DNA of 64,000 bases from Sphingobacteriaceae bacterium (lineage in GTDB: Bacteria > Bacteroidota > Bacteroidia > B-17B0 > Aurantibacillaceae), in assembly GCA_016705695.1 (NCBI GenBank), contig JADJLA010000011.1, forward strand, positions 62,001-126,000, written 5' to 3'. Positions 8,294 through 18,238 of the stretch are shown here, in pieces (position 1 is the first letter of the stretch; each line of letters starts with the position of its first letter). The translations under genes and the position numbers were made by a program. The notes under the pieces were generated by a model. The model had not been told where the DNA came from. It did no database searches and saw only the letters and a program-made list of their open reading frames with translations.

Positions 8294-9436
8294 ATGTTTC
8301 CAAAAACTATACAGGAACTTCACATAGGCATTTTAGGCGGAGGGCAATTGGGCAGGATGCTGATACAGAATGCCGTAAACTATAATCTTAACATATCTAT
8401 TTTAGACCCCGATAAGAATGCCCCTTGTAAAGACCTTGTTAAAACCTTTGTAAATGGCAGTTTAACCGATTATAATACCGTGTATAAATTCGGAAAAGAC
8501 AAGGATCTTATTACCATAGAAATTGAGAATGTAAATATTGAAGCACTAAAAAAGCTTGAGCAAGAAGGTAAACAAGTATATCCGCAACCGCATATCATTG
8601 AAATGATTCAAGATAAAGGTTTGCAAAAAATGTTTTATCAACGTAATGATATCCCAAGTCCCGATTTCTTTTTAACCGAGAGTAAAGAACAGATCGCTAA
8701 GTACGCTACCTTTTTTCCTTTCTTTCAAAAATTACGTAAAGGTGGTTATGATGGAAAAGGTGTAGTAAAATTAGTATCGCCGCACCATTTAGAAAAAGCC
8801 TTTGAAGAACCAAGTGTGTTAGAACGTTTGGTTGATTTTGAAAAAGAACTTTCGGTAGTAGTTGCTCGAAATAAGAATGGAGAAGTAAAATGTTTTCCGG
8901 TGGTGGAGTGCGAATTTAATCCACAAGCTAATTTGGTTGAATTTTTATTTTCTCCGGCCAACATCAAAAAAAATATTGAAAAAGATGCCATTGCCATTGC
9001 CACACAGCTTATTGAAAAGCTTGACATGGTGGGCATTTTAGCGGTAGAATTATTTTTAACGAGCGATGGAAAACTATTAGTGAACGAAATCGCGCCGCGT
9101 GTGCATAATAGCGGACATCACAGCATCGAAGCTAATATTACATCTCAATTTGAGCAACTCTGGCGCGCTATATTGAATTTGCCATTGGGAGATACTGCCA
9201 TTGTTAAACCAGGTGTAATGATCAATTTACTTGGCGATTTTGGGCATGAAGGTCCTGCTGTTTACGAAGGATTAGAAGATATAATGAAGTTTAGCGGTGT
9301 TTATGTTCACCTTTATGGTAAACTTCAAACAAAACCATTTAGAAAAATGGGCCACATTACCATTGTAGATGATGATATTACCAAAGCAAAACAAAAAGCA
9401 AAAATGGTTAAGAATTTGATCAGAGTAATTACGTGA
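8294..9436 (+). CDS. purK: N5-carboxyaminoimidazole ribonucleotide synthase
   Basis: PurK uses ATP and bicarbonate to carboxylate AIR to N5-CAIR in purine synthesis, in the cytoplasm. The sequence shows the N-terminal Rossmann-like motif IGILGGGQLGRML, the ATP-grasp core (PFFQKLRKGGYDGKGV), the ATP/Mg region (LLVNEIAPRVHNSGHHSIE) and the C-terminal small domain. I chose ATG 8294 (MFPKTIQEL) over TTG 8282, because the latter lies in the promoter box. The length is then 380 residues, normal for the family. purE is not next door. The gene is convergent with the outer-membrane protein gene, 6 nt apart. Confidence 0.95.
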   Translation: MFPKTIQELHIGILGGGQLGRMLIQNAVNYNLNISILDPDKNAPCKDLVKTFVNGSLTDYNTVYKFGKDKDLITIEIENVNIEALKKLEQEGKQVYPQPHIIEMIQDKGLQKMFYQRNDIPSPDFFLTESKEQIAKYATFFPFFQKLRKGGYDGKGVVKLVSPHHLEKAFEEPSVLERLVDFEKELSVVVARNKNGEVKCFPVVECEFNPQANLVEFLFSPANIKKNIEKDAIAIATQLIEKLDMVGILAVELFLTSDGKLLVNEIAPRVHNSGHHSIEANITSQFEQLWRAILNLPLGDTAIVKPGVMINLLGDFGHEGPAVYEGLEDIMKFSGVYVHLYGKLQTKPFRKMGHITIVDDDITKAKQKAKMVKNLIRVIT

Positions 9437-9442
9437 TTAGCA

Positions 9443-10255
9443 TCAATGCATCCTAAAGCCTACCCCAACACTTAAGCTAATATTGGAAATAGTTTGATAA
9501 GCAGGTGGGCTTGTAGGAAAAAATCGTTGATTAATGTTAGATTTTAAACTTGTATAATAAAAATCGGGATTGATGGTCATATAAAACATCTTATTGATAT
9601 TCTTTTTTAATCCCACTCCAACTCTAAAAGCAAATTTTACTTCCCTTTCGCTGTCAACCGTTATTGGTGTTCCTATAAGATTAGTAGTTCCTGTTGGTGC
9701 CGTTTGATAGGATGGGGTTTTTGATAGACACATACCGAATAATATTCGAGGTGTTAAAAAATTCTCCTCGTCTAAAGGAATGTTTCCGCTTCCTCCTATC
9801 AATACAAAATTATTTACCCAATTAGACCGAGGCGTTAAAGTAAAATTCTTTGTCCCCTTTAAAGCATTTGATCCAAACGAATTCTCATCAAACGTATTCA
9901 TCTGCCTTGAATAACTTATCATTATATTCACTAGATCAACAACTTTTATATACACACTTCCGCCGATAGAAAATCCTTCTTTGGCGTATCCTGCTAAAAT
10001 ATTATTATGATCACCGGAAGCAAAATTTCCGGCGGGCAAAATAAAACCGGGACTCAATTCAACACTTACATATTCATAAACAGCTTTTTTTGGTTTAGAC
10101 GAAGTGTCGTTGAAATTTACCAGCATTGAATCACCTGGAATAATAGCAGGTGATGATAATGGTGTTGAAGTATTGGAACTAGCTGTACTATCGCTTTGCG
10201 AAAAAGCATTTAAACACAGAAGGAACAAGCTATAACACAGAAAGCGTTTCATCAA
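9443..10255 (-). CDS. Outer-membrane beta-barrel protein of unknown function
   Basis: A 270-residue exported protein. A signal peptide occupies residues 1-19 (MMKRFLCYSLFLLCLNAFSQ), then a Ser/Thr-rich linker, then alternating hydrophobic strands rich in aromatic and glycine residues. The final segment (ISLSVGVGFRMH) is typical of a small porin-like barrel terminating strand. I cannot assign a substrate. It lies 20 nt downstream of the saccharopine dehydrogenase-family gene on the same strand, so the two may share a transcript. Confidence 0.7.
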   Translation of the reverse strand: MMKRFLCYSLFLLCLNAFSQSDSTASSNTSTPLSSPAIIPGDSMLVNFNDTSSKPKKAVYEYVSVELSPGFILPAGNFASGDHNNILAGYAKEGFSIGGSVYIKVVDLVNIMISYSRQMNTFDENSFGSNALKGTKNFTLTPRSNWVNNFVLIGGSGNIPLDEENFLTPRILFGMCLSKTPSYQTAPTGTTNLIGTPITVDSEREVKFAFRVGVGLKKNINKMFYMTINPDFYYTSLKSNINQRFFPTSPPAYQTISNISLSVGVGFRMH

Positions 10256-10275
10256 TTTAATGTATGAATATAGAA

Positions 10276-11601
10276 TTAATTTTCCTTTTCATCAAACTTT
10301 ATTCCAAGGCTCTCTAATTCCTGCAATAGCGGGCTGTACACGTCTTTTACAATAGGAATTTGAACCCCACTGAGCTTGAATTTACCTTCTAAAAAGTTCT
10401 TTAGCGTGATGGCTAATGGCAAACCAACGGTTTTTGCCATAGCTGTATGGTTTTCATCATCCCCTAAAACAACTAATGACGATGTAAGGTGATGTGTTTT
10501 ACCATTCAATTCGTAATCAAATAAATGCTGCATTACGATCATGTCTTTATCGCCTTGCTTTAACTTCCATTTTTCTTCCAAAAGATCTTGAAGCAATTGA
10601 GCAGGACTCGCTTCCTTTAATTTTATTTTTCTCTCACTGAACAATTCGAGGTAATTCAATTTTTCTTCAATAGAACTATTAAATTCTTTGCCCATGAATT
10701 CTTTTAGGCGATCTTTTATAGTTCCTTTAGAAGGTGGTAAAACAGAATCTAATAATTGCGTATAGGTTAATTTATCTGCCTCATGAATTTTGTAAGTATC
10801 ATCGGTTAAACCTAAACGAACAAATACATTCCATGCTTCACAATAACCGGGCGTGCGCAAAGTTCCTCTCAAAAGTGTTTTAATGTTTTTTAACCCATAT
10901 GGTTCTTGGTAACTAATGCTATCACGATTGGCATAAGCATCAAAAGCGCCGTACCTTTCTACGTTTATAGTATCAATTTGAGTAAAAATACGCGACGGCG
11001 GAATGAATTTTAATTTTCCTTCTGAAATATATTGTGCTGCGCTCTGCCCTGCCACTACAACATTGCGCGGGTTCCAACTGAATTTATATCCCCATGGGTT
11101 ATCATTGCTCTCGGGAGCAACAAGTCCGCCGCAATACGAACGAAAAGAAATAATGTTGGCGCCTTTTGCTTGCAGATCATGAATGATCTTCATTGCTGAT
11201 GCGTGATCGATACCGGGATCTAAACCAATCTCGTTCATCAGTAAAACGCCTTTTTGTTTTGCTTCTTTGTCGAGTTCTTTCATTTCGGCGCTTACATAAC
11301 TTGCCGTAAATAAATGTTTGCCAAAACTAACGCAATCTTTTGCAACACTTCCGTGCATGGTAGCCGGAAGCATGGATACAACAGCATCATGTGCTTCAAT
11401 AATGGCTTTTCGTTGCGTATCATTAGTAACATCAAAGGTTTTTGCTTCGCAGTTAGAATAACCCTTCACTTTTTCGGTAGCAAAAGCCAAATTCATATCC
11501 GTTACGGTAATGAACCAATTATTACTTGTGGCGTTCTTCAGCAAATAGGTGATCAAACTTCCGCTTGATCTTCCTGCCCCTATAACCAGTATTTTCTTCA
11601 T
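10276..11601 (-). CDS. Saccharopine dehydrogenase family oxidoreductase
   Basis: A 441-residue NAD(P)-dependent enzyme. The N-terminal Rossmann motif is KILVIGAGRSSGSLITYLL, followed by a substrate domain with NEIGLDPGIDHASAMKII and YCGGLVAPESNDNPWGYKFSW. These match the saccharopine dehydrogenase/reductase (LYS9-like) family of lysine metabolism, a family that also includes carboxynorspermidine and homospermidine enzymes, so the substrate is not settled. I chose the start at 11601 (MKKILVIG) because the 8 extra upstream residues precede the conserved motif. No lysine-pathway partner is adjacent. It is cytoplasmic. Confidence 0.85.
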   Translation of the reverse strand: MKKILVIGAGRSSGSLITYLLKNATSNNWFITVTDMNLAFATEKVKGYSNCEAKTFDVTNDTQRKAIIEAHDAVVSMLPATMHGSVAKDCVSFGKHLFTASYVSAEMKELDKEAKQKGVLLMNEIGLDPGIDHASAMKIIHDLQAKGANIISFRSYCGGLVAPESNDNPWGYKFSWNPRNVVVAGQSAAQYISEGKLKFIPPSRIFTQIDTINVERYGAFDAYANRDSISYQEPYGLKNIKTLLRGTLRTPGYCEAWNVFVRLGLTDDTYKIHEADKLTYTQLLDSVLPPSKGTIKDRLKEFMGKEFNSSIEEKLNYLELFSERKIKLKEASPAQLLQDLLEEKWKLKQGDKDMIVMQHLFDYELNGKTHHLTSSLVVLGDDENHTAMAKTVGLPLAITLKNFLEGKFKLSGVQIPIVKDVYSPLLQELESLGIKFDEKEN

Positions 11602-11677
11602 AAAATGCAGGTATAAAGATGCCAAAAAAAATCAAGATACAAGGCTTCATTCTCAAATAATATCAATAACTTTAACC

Positions 11678-12775
11678 ATGATCTTAAGGTGTGTCTTCGT
11701 CCTGTTTTTTACCGTAACGGCTGCTTTTTCGCAAAACAACCTTATTGTTTTTAGTTCTAACGCAGGTTTGTTCAATGCAAAGATCGAAGGTTTAAGTTTG
11801 CATGATGAGTATAAGCAGGAAATAAAGTTCACTTCGATCACAAAAGACACGTTCGACATTACAATCGCTACCAAGGATCGGAATTTAAATTTAACGAGAA
11901 AGCTATTTTTACTCGCAAAAGCAAAGCCCGTTAAAAACAAAGAGTTTGTGTACTCACTCGAATTAAATGAGGAAACAAAAAAACTAAAACTAGTATTTGT
12001 AACAGTTCACGATATAAAACCTCTGCCCGACCCTTTATTACCTGCAAAGCCTGCAGAAGACACCACTTATAAATGGCGAAATAATGTTTTTGGGACTTTG
12101 TTTGAATTAAAAGAGGGAAAACCGATTTTCTATTTCAATTTACCAAAAAACGGAACTTGCACAGAAGGAATGACGCAAGCTAACCTTGATCATGGCTTGG
12201 CGTTTATAAAACGTACAGTAATGGATATTGAAAAGCATCAATACACAAAAGAAATTGTGCAGAATAACTGTATTACTTGTAAGCAACTATCTGTTATTTT
12301 AATGTCGATGAATTATGAATTAGATAAATTAAAGCTTGTAAAAGACGCTTACGTCAACTTGGTTGATAAAAAGGAATTGAAAACATTAGAAGCATCTTTT
12401 AGATTCGAATCAAGCAAAAAAGAATTTGCTAATATGCTTGCCAATCCAAACAATATGATACCCGCAAAAAACAAGGTCAACTGCACAAAAGCCGAAAAAG
12501 ACAGTATAGTGCAGGAGTTAATCTCTAACACTAAATTATTCCCAACCGATCATGAACGTTTTCAATTTATGAAAGAAAAAGCGGCCGGGTATTGTTTCAC
12601 ATCCATACAATTCAAAAGTATTTTAACTATTTTTTTACACGACCGTGAAAAACTAGATCTTACAAAGTTATTTTATAATAACATTACTGATAAAGAAAGC
12701 ATTTCTATTCTTTACGAAGTTTTCTCGTACCAAGAAAGCATTGTGAATTTAGAGACCTTTATAAAAACGAATTAA
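11678..12775 (+). CDS. Secreted protein with two DUF4476 domains
   Basis: A 365-residue exported protein. A signal peptide spans residues 1-19 (ending TAAFSQ). The N-terminal half is beta-rich. Two copies of DUF4476 follow, each with a CxT/S..Q pattern and helical spacing (NNCITCKQLSVILMSM and AGYCFTSIQFKSILTIFL). DUF4476 is common in Bacteroidota envelope proteins and has no known function. The start is ATG 11678; longer upstream starts would hide the signal peptide. The stop is followed after 1 nt by the DUF423 gene, so they are translationally linked. Confidence 0.8.
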   Translation: MILRCVFVLFFTVTAAFSQNNLIVFSSNAGLFNAKIEGLSLHDEYKQEIKFTSITKDTFDITIATKDRNLNLTRKLFLLAKAKPVKNKEFVYSLELNEETKKLKLVFVTVHDIKPLPDPLLPAKPAEDTTYKWRNNVFGTLFELKEGKPIFYFNLPKNGTCTEGMTQANLDHGLAFIKRTVMDIEKHQYTKEIVQNNCITCKQLSVILMSMNYELDKLKLVKDAYVNLVDKKELKTLEASFRFESSKKEFANMLANPNNMIPAKNKVNCTKAEKDSIVQELISNTKLFPTDHERFQFMKEKAAGYCFTSIQFKSILTIFLHDREKLDLTKLFYNNITDKESISILYEVFSYQESIVNLETFIKTN

Positions 12776-12776
12776 C

Positions 12777-13190
12777 ATGATCCCAAAACAATTAGTTACA
12801 ATCGGATTACTTGGCTCCATTTCGGTAGCACTTGGCGCTTTGGGTGCGCACGCACTTAAAAATCAAATACCCGGCGGCTTAATAACGCCAGATCAACTCA
12901 ATGGTTTTGATACGGCGGTTAAATATCAAATGTACCATACACTTGCAATGTTATTGATGGTAATGCTTAATAAAGAATTAAATAATAAATTCTTGAAACT
13001 TGCCTATCGCCTATTTTTTTGGGGGATTATTTTATTCTCCGGGTCATTATACTTTTTATGTACACGCCATTTGATTGGGGCCGATTGGCTCGAATTTTTA
13101 GGGCCAATAACTCCTATTGGAGGTATTTTATTTGTTTCAGGGTGGTTAATGCTTGTAGTGGCCATCATTGCAAACAATAAAAAGAAATAA
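12777..13190 (+). CDS. DUF423 family inner-membrane protein
   Basis: A 137-residue inner-membrane protein with about four transmembrane segments. It shows the DUF423 signature: GLLGSISVALGALGAHALK near the N-terminus, YQMYHTLAMLL in the middle, then a FSGSLYFL segment and GPITPIGGILF. The family (YgdD-like) is widespread and has no established function. It begins 1 nt after the DUF4476 stop codon, so the two form an operon. A run AAGCGCTTAAAAGC followed by ten T residues at about 13291-13313 may end the transcript. Confidence 0.9.
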   Translation: MIPKQLVTIGLLGSISVALGALGAHALKNQIPGGLITPDQLNGFDTAVKYQMYHTLAMLLMVMLNKELNNKFLKLAYRLFFWGIILFSGSLYFLCTRHLIGADWLEFLGPITPIGGILFVSGWLMLVVAIIANNKKK

Positions 13191-13315
13191 GAATTTTTGA
13201 GCGGTTGAAAACATTCCTTTAAAAGCTTATATTTTATTCATTTTCAATTAATTAAGATTACAGTTTTGCGCCTCAAATTGTGGAAAAACCAAGCGCTTAA
13301 AAGCTTTTTTTTTGC

Positions 13316-13323
13316 TAATTTTG
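13316..13323 (+). promoter_or_regulatory. -7 promoter element of pckA
   Basis: TAATTTTG fits the phylum -7 motif, 27 nt upstream of the pckA ATG. No clear -33 TTTG is seen at the usual distance. Confidence 0.6.
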
Positions 13324-13350
13324 TAGCACAATAATTAAAACAAGTATTAA

Positions 13351-14964
13351 ATGAACGAAATAGGTTTTAAGGCAGAAAAAGCCTCCATTGCTGATCTTGG
13401 TCTTTCTAATGTTGAAATGGCATATTGGAACTTGCATCCAAGTGAATTAGTTGAAGAATGTATTGTGCGCGGCGAAGCTGTGTTAACAGATGTTGGAGCT
13501 CTTGCAATTGACACAGGAGAATTTACCGGACGATCGCCAAAGGATAAGTTTGTGGTGTATGATGAAAATACAAAAGACAGTGTTTGGTGGGGAGATGTGA
13601 ACAATCGTTTTGAAGCTGATAAATTTGATGCTTTACACAAACGTGTTCTTGCCTACTTAGGTGGCAAGGAAGTTTGGGTTCGCGATTCTTATGCATGCGC
13701 TGATCCAACTTACCGAATTAATATTCGTGTAGTAAATGAGTTTCCTTGGAGCAATTTGTTTTCCTACAATTTATTTTTACGTCCTACTAACGATGAAATA
13801 AAGAACTTTAAGCACGACTGGGTCATTATTAATGCGCCTGGCTTTAAAGCAGATCCAAAGATCGATGGTACTCGTCAGCATAATTTTGCAATTATCAATT
13901 TCACTAAAAAGATCATTCTTATTGGTGGAACAGGTTATACCGGCGAGATCAAAAAATCGATCTTCGCTGTATTAAATTATATTTTACCACATGAGAAAAA
14001 AGTGTTAAGTATGCATTGCTCTGCAAATATTGGCAAGAACAATGATACCGCGATCTTCTTTGGATTATCAGGAACAGGAAAAACTACTTTATCAGCTGAT
14101 CCTAATCGTAAATTGATAGGTGATGACGAACATGGATGGAGTGATAAAGGCGTGTTTAATTTTGAAGGTGGTTGTTATGCTAAATGCGTTGATCTTACTG
14201 CAGAAAAAGAACCGCAAATATTTAGCGCTATTAAATTTGGTTCGTTATTAGAGAATATTAATTTTTACGAGGGTACAACAACGGTAGATTACGCTAACAT
14301 CTCTAAAACAGAGAACACACGTGTAAGTTACCCTGCAAACTATATTGATAATGCTGTAACCCCTGCTGTAGGTGATGTTCCAAAAAATATCTTTTTCTTA
14401 ACGTGTGATGCTTTTGGAATATTACCTCCTATTAGCAAATTAACTACCGAGCAAGCGATGTATCATTTTATAAGCGGATACACTGCAAAAGTTGCAGGAA
14501 CAGAAATGGGAATTACCGAACCAACCACAACTTTCTCGGCATGTTTTGGAAAAGCGTTTTTACCGTTACATCCAACTAAGTACGCCGAGTTATTAGGAGA
14601 AAAATTAAAAAAACATAAGGTAAATGTTTGGTTACTGAACACAGGATGGGTTGGTGGTAAATATGGCATTGGAAGCCGTATCAAACTATCTTATACGCGT
14701 GCATTAATCACAGCAGCTTTAAATGGCGAACTTGATACTGTGGAATACGGAAAAACTCCTTATTTTGGATTACACTTTCCAAAAGTTTGTCCCAATGTTC
14801 CTACTGAAATATTAGAACCACAAAATACATGGAAGGATAAGGAGTTGTTTAAAACCACTGCGCAAAATTTAGCAGGATTATTCATAAAGAACTTTGATCA
14901 ATATGCATCAGCAGCCAATAACGATATCATGTCTGCTGCACCTCGCATAGAAGCCGTAGTGTAA
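13351..14964 (+). CDS. pckA: Phosphoenolpyruvate carboxykinase (ATP)
   Basis: A 537-residue ATP-dependent PEP carboxykinase. It interconverts oxaloacetate plus ATP with PEP, CO2 and ADP, and is the entry to gluconeogenesis (or a CO2-fixing anaplerotic step). Diagnostic elements are RSPKDKFVV, the substrate loop, the kinase-type P-loop GLSGTGKTTLSAD near residue 245, the metal-binding stretch IGDDEHGWSDKGVFNFEGGC, and TRVSYP. The length and all key motifs are complete. It has its own promoter and is closed by a strong bidirectional terminator shared with the carbonic anhydrase gene. Confidence 0.98.
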   Translation: MNEIGFKAEKASIADLGLSNVEMAYWNLHPSELVEECIVRGEAVLTDVGALAIDTGEFTGRSPKDKFVVYDENTKDSVWWGDVNNRFEADKFDALHKRVLAYLGGKEVWVRDSYACADPTYRINIRVVNEFPWSNLFSYNLFLRPTNDEIKNFKHDWVIINAPGFKADPKIDGTRQHNFAIINFTKKIILIGGTGYTGEIKKSIFAVLNYILPHEKKVLSMHCSANIGKNNDTAIFFGLSGTGKTTLSADPNRKLIGDDEHGWSDKGVFNFEGGCYAKCVDLTAEKEPQIFSAIKFGSLLENINFYEGTTTVDYANISKTENTRVSYPANYIDNAVTPAVGDVPKNIFFLTCDAFGILPPISKLTTEQAMYHFISGYTAKVAGTEMGITEPTTTFSACFGKAFLPLHPTKYAELLGEKLKKHKVNVWLLNTGWVGGKYGIGSRIKLSYTRALITAALNGELDTVEYGKTPYFGLHFPKVCPNVPTEILEPQNTWKDKELFKTTAQNLAGLFIKNFDQYASAANNDIMSAAPRIEAVV

Positions 14965-14981
14965 ACGTAATTTATATCAAT

Positions 14982-15014
14982 AAAAAAGCCCTTCAAAAAA
15001 TGAAGGGCTTTTTT
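14982..15014. terminator. Bidirectional terminator between pckA and carbonic anhydrase
   Basis: A perfect 14-bp inverted repeat (AAAAAAGCCCTTCA / TGAAGGGCTTTTTT) has A/T runs on both flanks. It sits between convergent genes. Confidence 0.93.
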
Positions 15015-15023
15015 TTATGCCGA

Positions 15024-15650
15024 TTATTCCAATCTATAGATCTCCATGATATCGTTTAAGATCCTTGAGAAGTTGATCTTAAGGTCAATTAGTTCTCCGC
15101 TTTGAACGTCAAATACCCAGCCGTGAACTAATAAGCCTCTCTCCTTATGTGCTTCTTGGATCGCGGCTGTCTTTATCAAATTTACGCATTGTTCTTGTAC
15201 GTTCAATTCGATCAAACGATTGTATCGCGCATCTTCATCTTTAATGGCGTTTAGCTCGTCTTTGTGTATACGAAATACATCACGTATGTTACGCAACCAT
15301 GGATTTAATATTCCAAGATCCTTGGCCTGCATGGCTGCTTTTACACCTCCACAATAATAGTGGCCGCAAACAACAACATGATTCACCTTTAAATGACGAA
15401 CAGAGTAATTGATAACAGACATAACGTTGAGATCAACATTGTTTACTAAGTTTGCAATATTACGATGTACAAAAACTTCGCCGGGCTGAACGCCCATAAT
15501 ATCTTCGGCAGTAACACGACTATCGGAGCAACCAATATATAAAAATTCAGGGTTCTGCCCTTTTGCCAGGTCTTTAAAATAATCCTTATTATAATTAAGC
15601 TTTTTTTGGATCCATGCTTTATTGTTCTCAAATACGTCTTCTATTTTCAT
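15024..15650 (-). CDS. can: Beta-class carbonic anhydrase
   Basis: A 208-residue beta carbonic anhydrase that hydrates CO2 to bicarbonate in the cytoplasm. The zinc and dyad residues are all visible: the CSDSR motif (Cys, Asp, Arg at about 42-46) and the HYYCGG motif with its His and Cys near 98-101. There is no signal peptide. It heads toward pckA and lies 8 nt downstream of the secreted-protein gene at 15659. Placement near pckA, a CO2-using enzyme, and purK is suggestive only. The gene symbol is by resemblance to Can/CynT-type enzymes. Confidence 0.95.
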   Translation of the reverse strand: MKIEDVFENNKAWIQKKLNYNKDYFKDLAKGQNPEFLYIGCSDSRVTAEDIMGVQPGEVFVHRNIANLVNNVDLNVMSVINYSVRHLKVNHVVVCGHYYCGGVKAAMQAKDLGILNPWLRNIRDVFRIHKDELNAIKDEDARYNRLIELNVQEQCVNLIKTAAIQEAHKERGLLVHGWVFDVQSGELIDLKINFSRILNDIMEIYRLE

Positions 15651-15658
15651 GTAATTAC

Positions 15659-16237
15659 TTAATTAAATATCCAGGTCTTTTTATCCGTTCTACTTTTATC
15701 AAAATAAAATCTTTTCTTGGCAAGGGTTGCTTGTAGGATCCAACTTGCAATTAATGTAGGTGCAGAAACATAAAACAGTTTACTTCCAATTTGCTGATTA
15801 GTTGTATTACCAAAACGCAAAACTGTGGAAGCTCCCACACCTAAAAATGCAACTGTAGAAACATAAGACAACGCACGAGACAAAGATCTGTTCTTTCCAG
15901 TGAGTTTATCAATTTCCGAAATAGGTATCTTCACTAAACTTTTTGTTCCTTCTTTGTAAATTTTTGATGTTGTAATGTTAACATTAGAATCCAACTGAAA
16001 AACTTCCTCAATAGAATAAGGTCTTACTATCAAAGTATCCCCACTTTTGTAAACCGAATCTACTTCTGTGGTGATATTAATACTGTCCTTTCCGTTACTA
16101 GTTTTATTTTGAATGATCTTCAAACTTTTTAATTGCGAAAGCTGCACGGTTTTGCTATCGCGTTTAATAGAAACAGTTTGAGAATAGGAAAACGAGGAAA
16201 TTAAAATAAAGAATACTAAAAGTTTGATCGAATTCAT
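15659..16237 (-). CDS. Secreted or membrane hypothetical protein
   Basis: A 192-residue protein starting at MNSIKLLVFFIL, with a signal peptide ending near SYSQ. The middle is polar and beta-rich. A hydrophobic pair of segments (SYVSTVAFLGVGAST and LFYVSAPTLIASWILQATL) lies near the C-terminus, so it may be membrane anchored. I recognise no family. An upstream start at 16330 would overlap ribBA and hide the signal peptide. It begins 4 nt after the ribBA stop and precedes the carbonic anhydrase gene by 8 nt, so ribBA and the two downstream genes probably form one operon. Confidence 0.65.
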   Translation of the reverse strand: MNSIKLLVFFILISSFSYSQTVSIKRDSKTVQLSQLKSLKIIQNKTSNGKDSINITTEVDSVYKSGDTLIVRPYSIEEVFQLDSNVNITTSKIYKEGTKSLVKIPISEIDKLTGKNRSLSRALSYVSTVAFLGVGASTVLRFGNTTNQQIGSKLFYVSAPTLIASWILQATLAKKRFYFDKSRTDKKTWIFN

Positions 16238-16241
16238 ACGT

Positions 16242-17447
16242 TTAGAAGATGTGCCCCATTTTATCCTTCTTAGTTTGCAAATATTTTTCGTTGTGAGGAT
16301 TGGATTCAATAATAATTGGCACATTCTCAATGATCTCTAATCCATATCCAATAAGCCCTGCACGTTTTTTAGGATTGTTAGACATTAATTTGATCTTACT
16401 TACACCAAGATCCCTTAATATTTGAGCGCCAATTCCATAATCGCGTTCATCCATTTTAAAACCTAATTCAATATTGGCCTCAACCGTATCTCTACCTTCT
16501 TCTTGAAGTTTATACGCTTTTAATTTATTTAATAAGCCTATTCCCCTTCCTTCTTGATTCATATAAACGATAACGCCTTTTCCTTCCTTTTCTACCATTT
16601 TCATTGCAGCGTGCAGCTGCGGACCGCAATCGCATCGGCAACTTCCAAAAATATCACCGGTTACACAACTCGAATGTACACGAACCAATACTGGCTCATC
16701 TTTATTCCACTCCCCTTTTATTAAGGCCATATGTTCTTGGCCCGTAGTTTTTACATGGTAAGCGATCAATCTAAAATCACCCCAAGTGGTTGGCATCTTT
16801 ACATCCACAATTCTATCAATGATACTTTCTTTTGATAAGCGATAACTGATAAGATCTTTAATGGTAATTATTTTTAATCCAAAACGCTCAGCAATTTTTA
16901 CAAGGTCAGGCAAACGCGCCATCGTTCCATCTTCGTTCATGATCTCTACCAATGCACCACATGGATCAAAGCCTGATAGGCGCGCAAGATCGATCGTTGC
17001 TTCGGTGTGCCCTGCCCTACGCAATACACCACCGTTTTTTGCTTTTAAAGGAAATATATGTCCCGGCTTTCCAAATTCGCTAGGTTTGATCGTAGGATCA
17101 ACCAAAGCTTTTACAGTTTTACTTCTGTCTTGTGCCGAAATTCCGGTTGTACAACCATGACCTAATAGATCAATTGAAACAGTAAAAGCTGTTTCGTGTA
17201 ATGAGGTGTTTGCAGGCACCATCATATCTAATTGCAATTCCTTTGCTTTTTCTTCTGTAATAGAAACACAAATTAATCCGCGGCCATGCGTTGCCATAAA
17301 GTTGATCACTTCCGGCGTAACATTAGCAGCAGGAGTAATAAAATCCCCTTCATTCTCACGGTCCTCATCGTCAACCACTATTATCACTTTGCCGGCTTTT
17401 AGATCAGCAAGAGCTTCTTCAATGGTATTTATCTTAAATTCACTCAT
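16242..17447 (-). CDS. ribBA: Bifunctional DHBP synthase / GTP cyclohydrolase II
   Basis: A 401-residue fusion for riboflavin synthesis. The N-terminal half (about 1-205) is 3,4-dihydroxy-2-butanone 4-phosphate synthase, with [20 protein letters not shown] and [13 protein letters not shown]. The C-terminal half is GTP cyclohydrolase II, with the zinc cluster [15 protein letters not shown] and NQEGRGIGL. Both active-site sets are complete. It is cytoplasmic. I looked for an FMN riboswitch in the 167 nt upstream and did not find the conserved RFN blocks. It is divergent from the Nudix gene. Confidence 0.98.
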   Translation of the reverse strand: MSEFKINTIEEALADLKAGKVIIVVDDEDRENEGDFITPAANVTPEVINFMATHGRGLICVSITEEKAKELQLDMMVPANTSLHETAFTVSIDLLGHGCTTGISAQDRSKTVKALVDPTIKPSEFGKPGHIFPLKAKNGGVLRRAGHTEATIDLARLSGFDPCGALVEIMNEDGTMARLPDLVKIAERFGLKIITIKDLISYRLSKESIIDRIVDVKMPTTWGDFRLIAYHVKTTGQEHMALIKGEWNKDEPVLVRVHSSCVTGDIFGSCRCDCGPQLHAAMKMVEKEGKGVIVYMNQEGRGIGLLNKLKAYKLQEEGRDTVEANIELGFKMDERDYGIGAQILRDLGVSKIKLMSNNPKKRAGLIGYGLEIIENVPIIIESNPHNEKYLQTKKDKMGHIF

Positions 17448-17602
17448 AGTTTATAATGGGAGGTTCAAAAAATTAGATTTTTTTAGGCGAGTGAAATTTT
17501 AAAACCGCAGTAGGCATTGGCCTGTGAGGATTTAAAAATTGAAGTTCAACGCCAAAAAAGCAATTTTTAGAACCACCATCTACAAAGGTACTAATAAACC
17601 CT

Positions 17603-17610
17603 TAATTTTG
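17603..17610 (+). promoter_or_regulatory. Leaderless promoter of the Nudix gene
   Basis: TAATTTTG ends 4 nt before the ATG at 17615, which implies a leaderless mRNA. Confidence 0.6.
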
Positions 17611-17614
17611 TGGT

Positions 17615-18238
17615 ATGCAAAGCCTCATAAAACTGCTAAAAGATGGATTAAATAAGCCCTTGCCCGGCATTGAGGCTCAGTATGAAATGGCTCCTTTGAC
17701 CAGAGCCAAAATTGATGTCAAAACCTTAGAACCCAATACTTATAAAAAAAGTGCCGTGGTGTTGCTTTTGCATAATAACAATGGTTCGTGCTATATCCCT
17801 TTAATAAAACGGCATAAATACGATGGGAAACACAGTAATCAAGTTGGACTTCCCGGTGGAAAATTTGACGAGGGAGATGGCAACTTGGTAAATACTGCCT
17901 TAAGAGAACTACATGAAGAGGTAGGAATAAAAAAACAAGATGTAGAGATTTTAGGCGGATTAACTCCTCTTTATATTCCTGTAAGCAATTTTTATGTTGA
18001 GCCTTTTGTAGCCTTTTATAAGCACGATAGCATCAATTTTAATATCGATGAACGAGAAGTAAAACAATTGATACAATTGAACACTTCGCTTTTAAAACTA
18101 GATTCTCTTATTGAAAGTGAAGGAATTGTAAGCGGCGATGGTTATAAATTAAAAACCCCCTACTTTAATGTAGAGGGTGAAATAATTTGGGGTGCTACTG
18201 CAATGATCTTGAACGAATTTAAAAAACTTATTACTTAG
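17615..18238 (+). CDS. CoA-pyrophosphatase-type Nudix hydrolase
   Basis: A 207-residue Nudix enzyme. The box GGKFDEGD-(8)-REL-x-EEVGI has the spacing and Asp seen in the NudL/CoA diphosphatase group, which cleave CoA into phosphopantetheine and 3',5'-ADP. The preceding QVGLPGGK element is also typical of that group. No signal peptide is present, so it acts in the cytoplasm. The 3' end overlaps the convergent neighbour by 8 nt. Other Nudix substrates remain possible, since the family is broad. Confidence 0.85.
   Translation: MQSLIKLLKDGLNKPLPGIEAQYEMAPLTRAKIDVKTLEPNTYKKSAVVLLLHNNNGSCYIPLIKRHKYDGKHSNQVGLPGGKFDEGDGNLVNTALRELHEEVGIKKQDVEILGGLTPLYIPVSNFYVEPFVAFYKHDSINFNIDEREVKQLIQLNTSLLKLDSLIESEGIVSGDGYKLKTPYFNVEGEIIWGATAMILNEFKKLIT

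Noticed and set aside
17448..17614. FMN riboswitch upstream of ribBA
   Set aside because: The conserved RFN sequence blocks and fold are not recognisable in the 167-nt gap.
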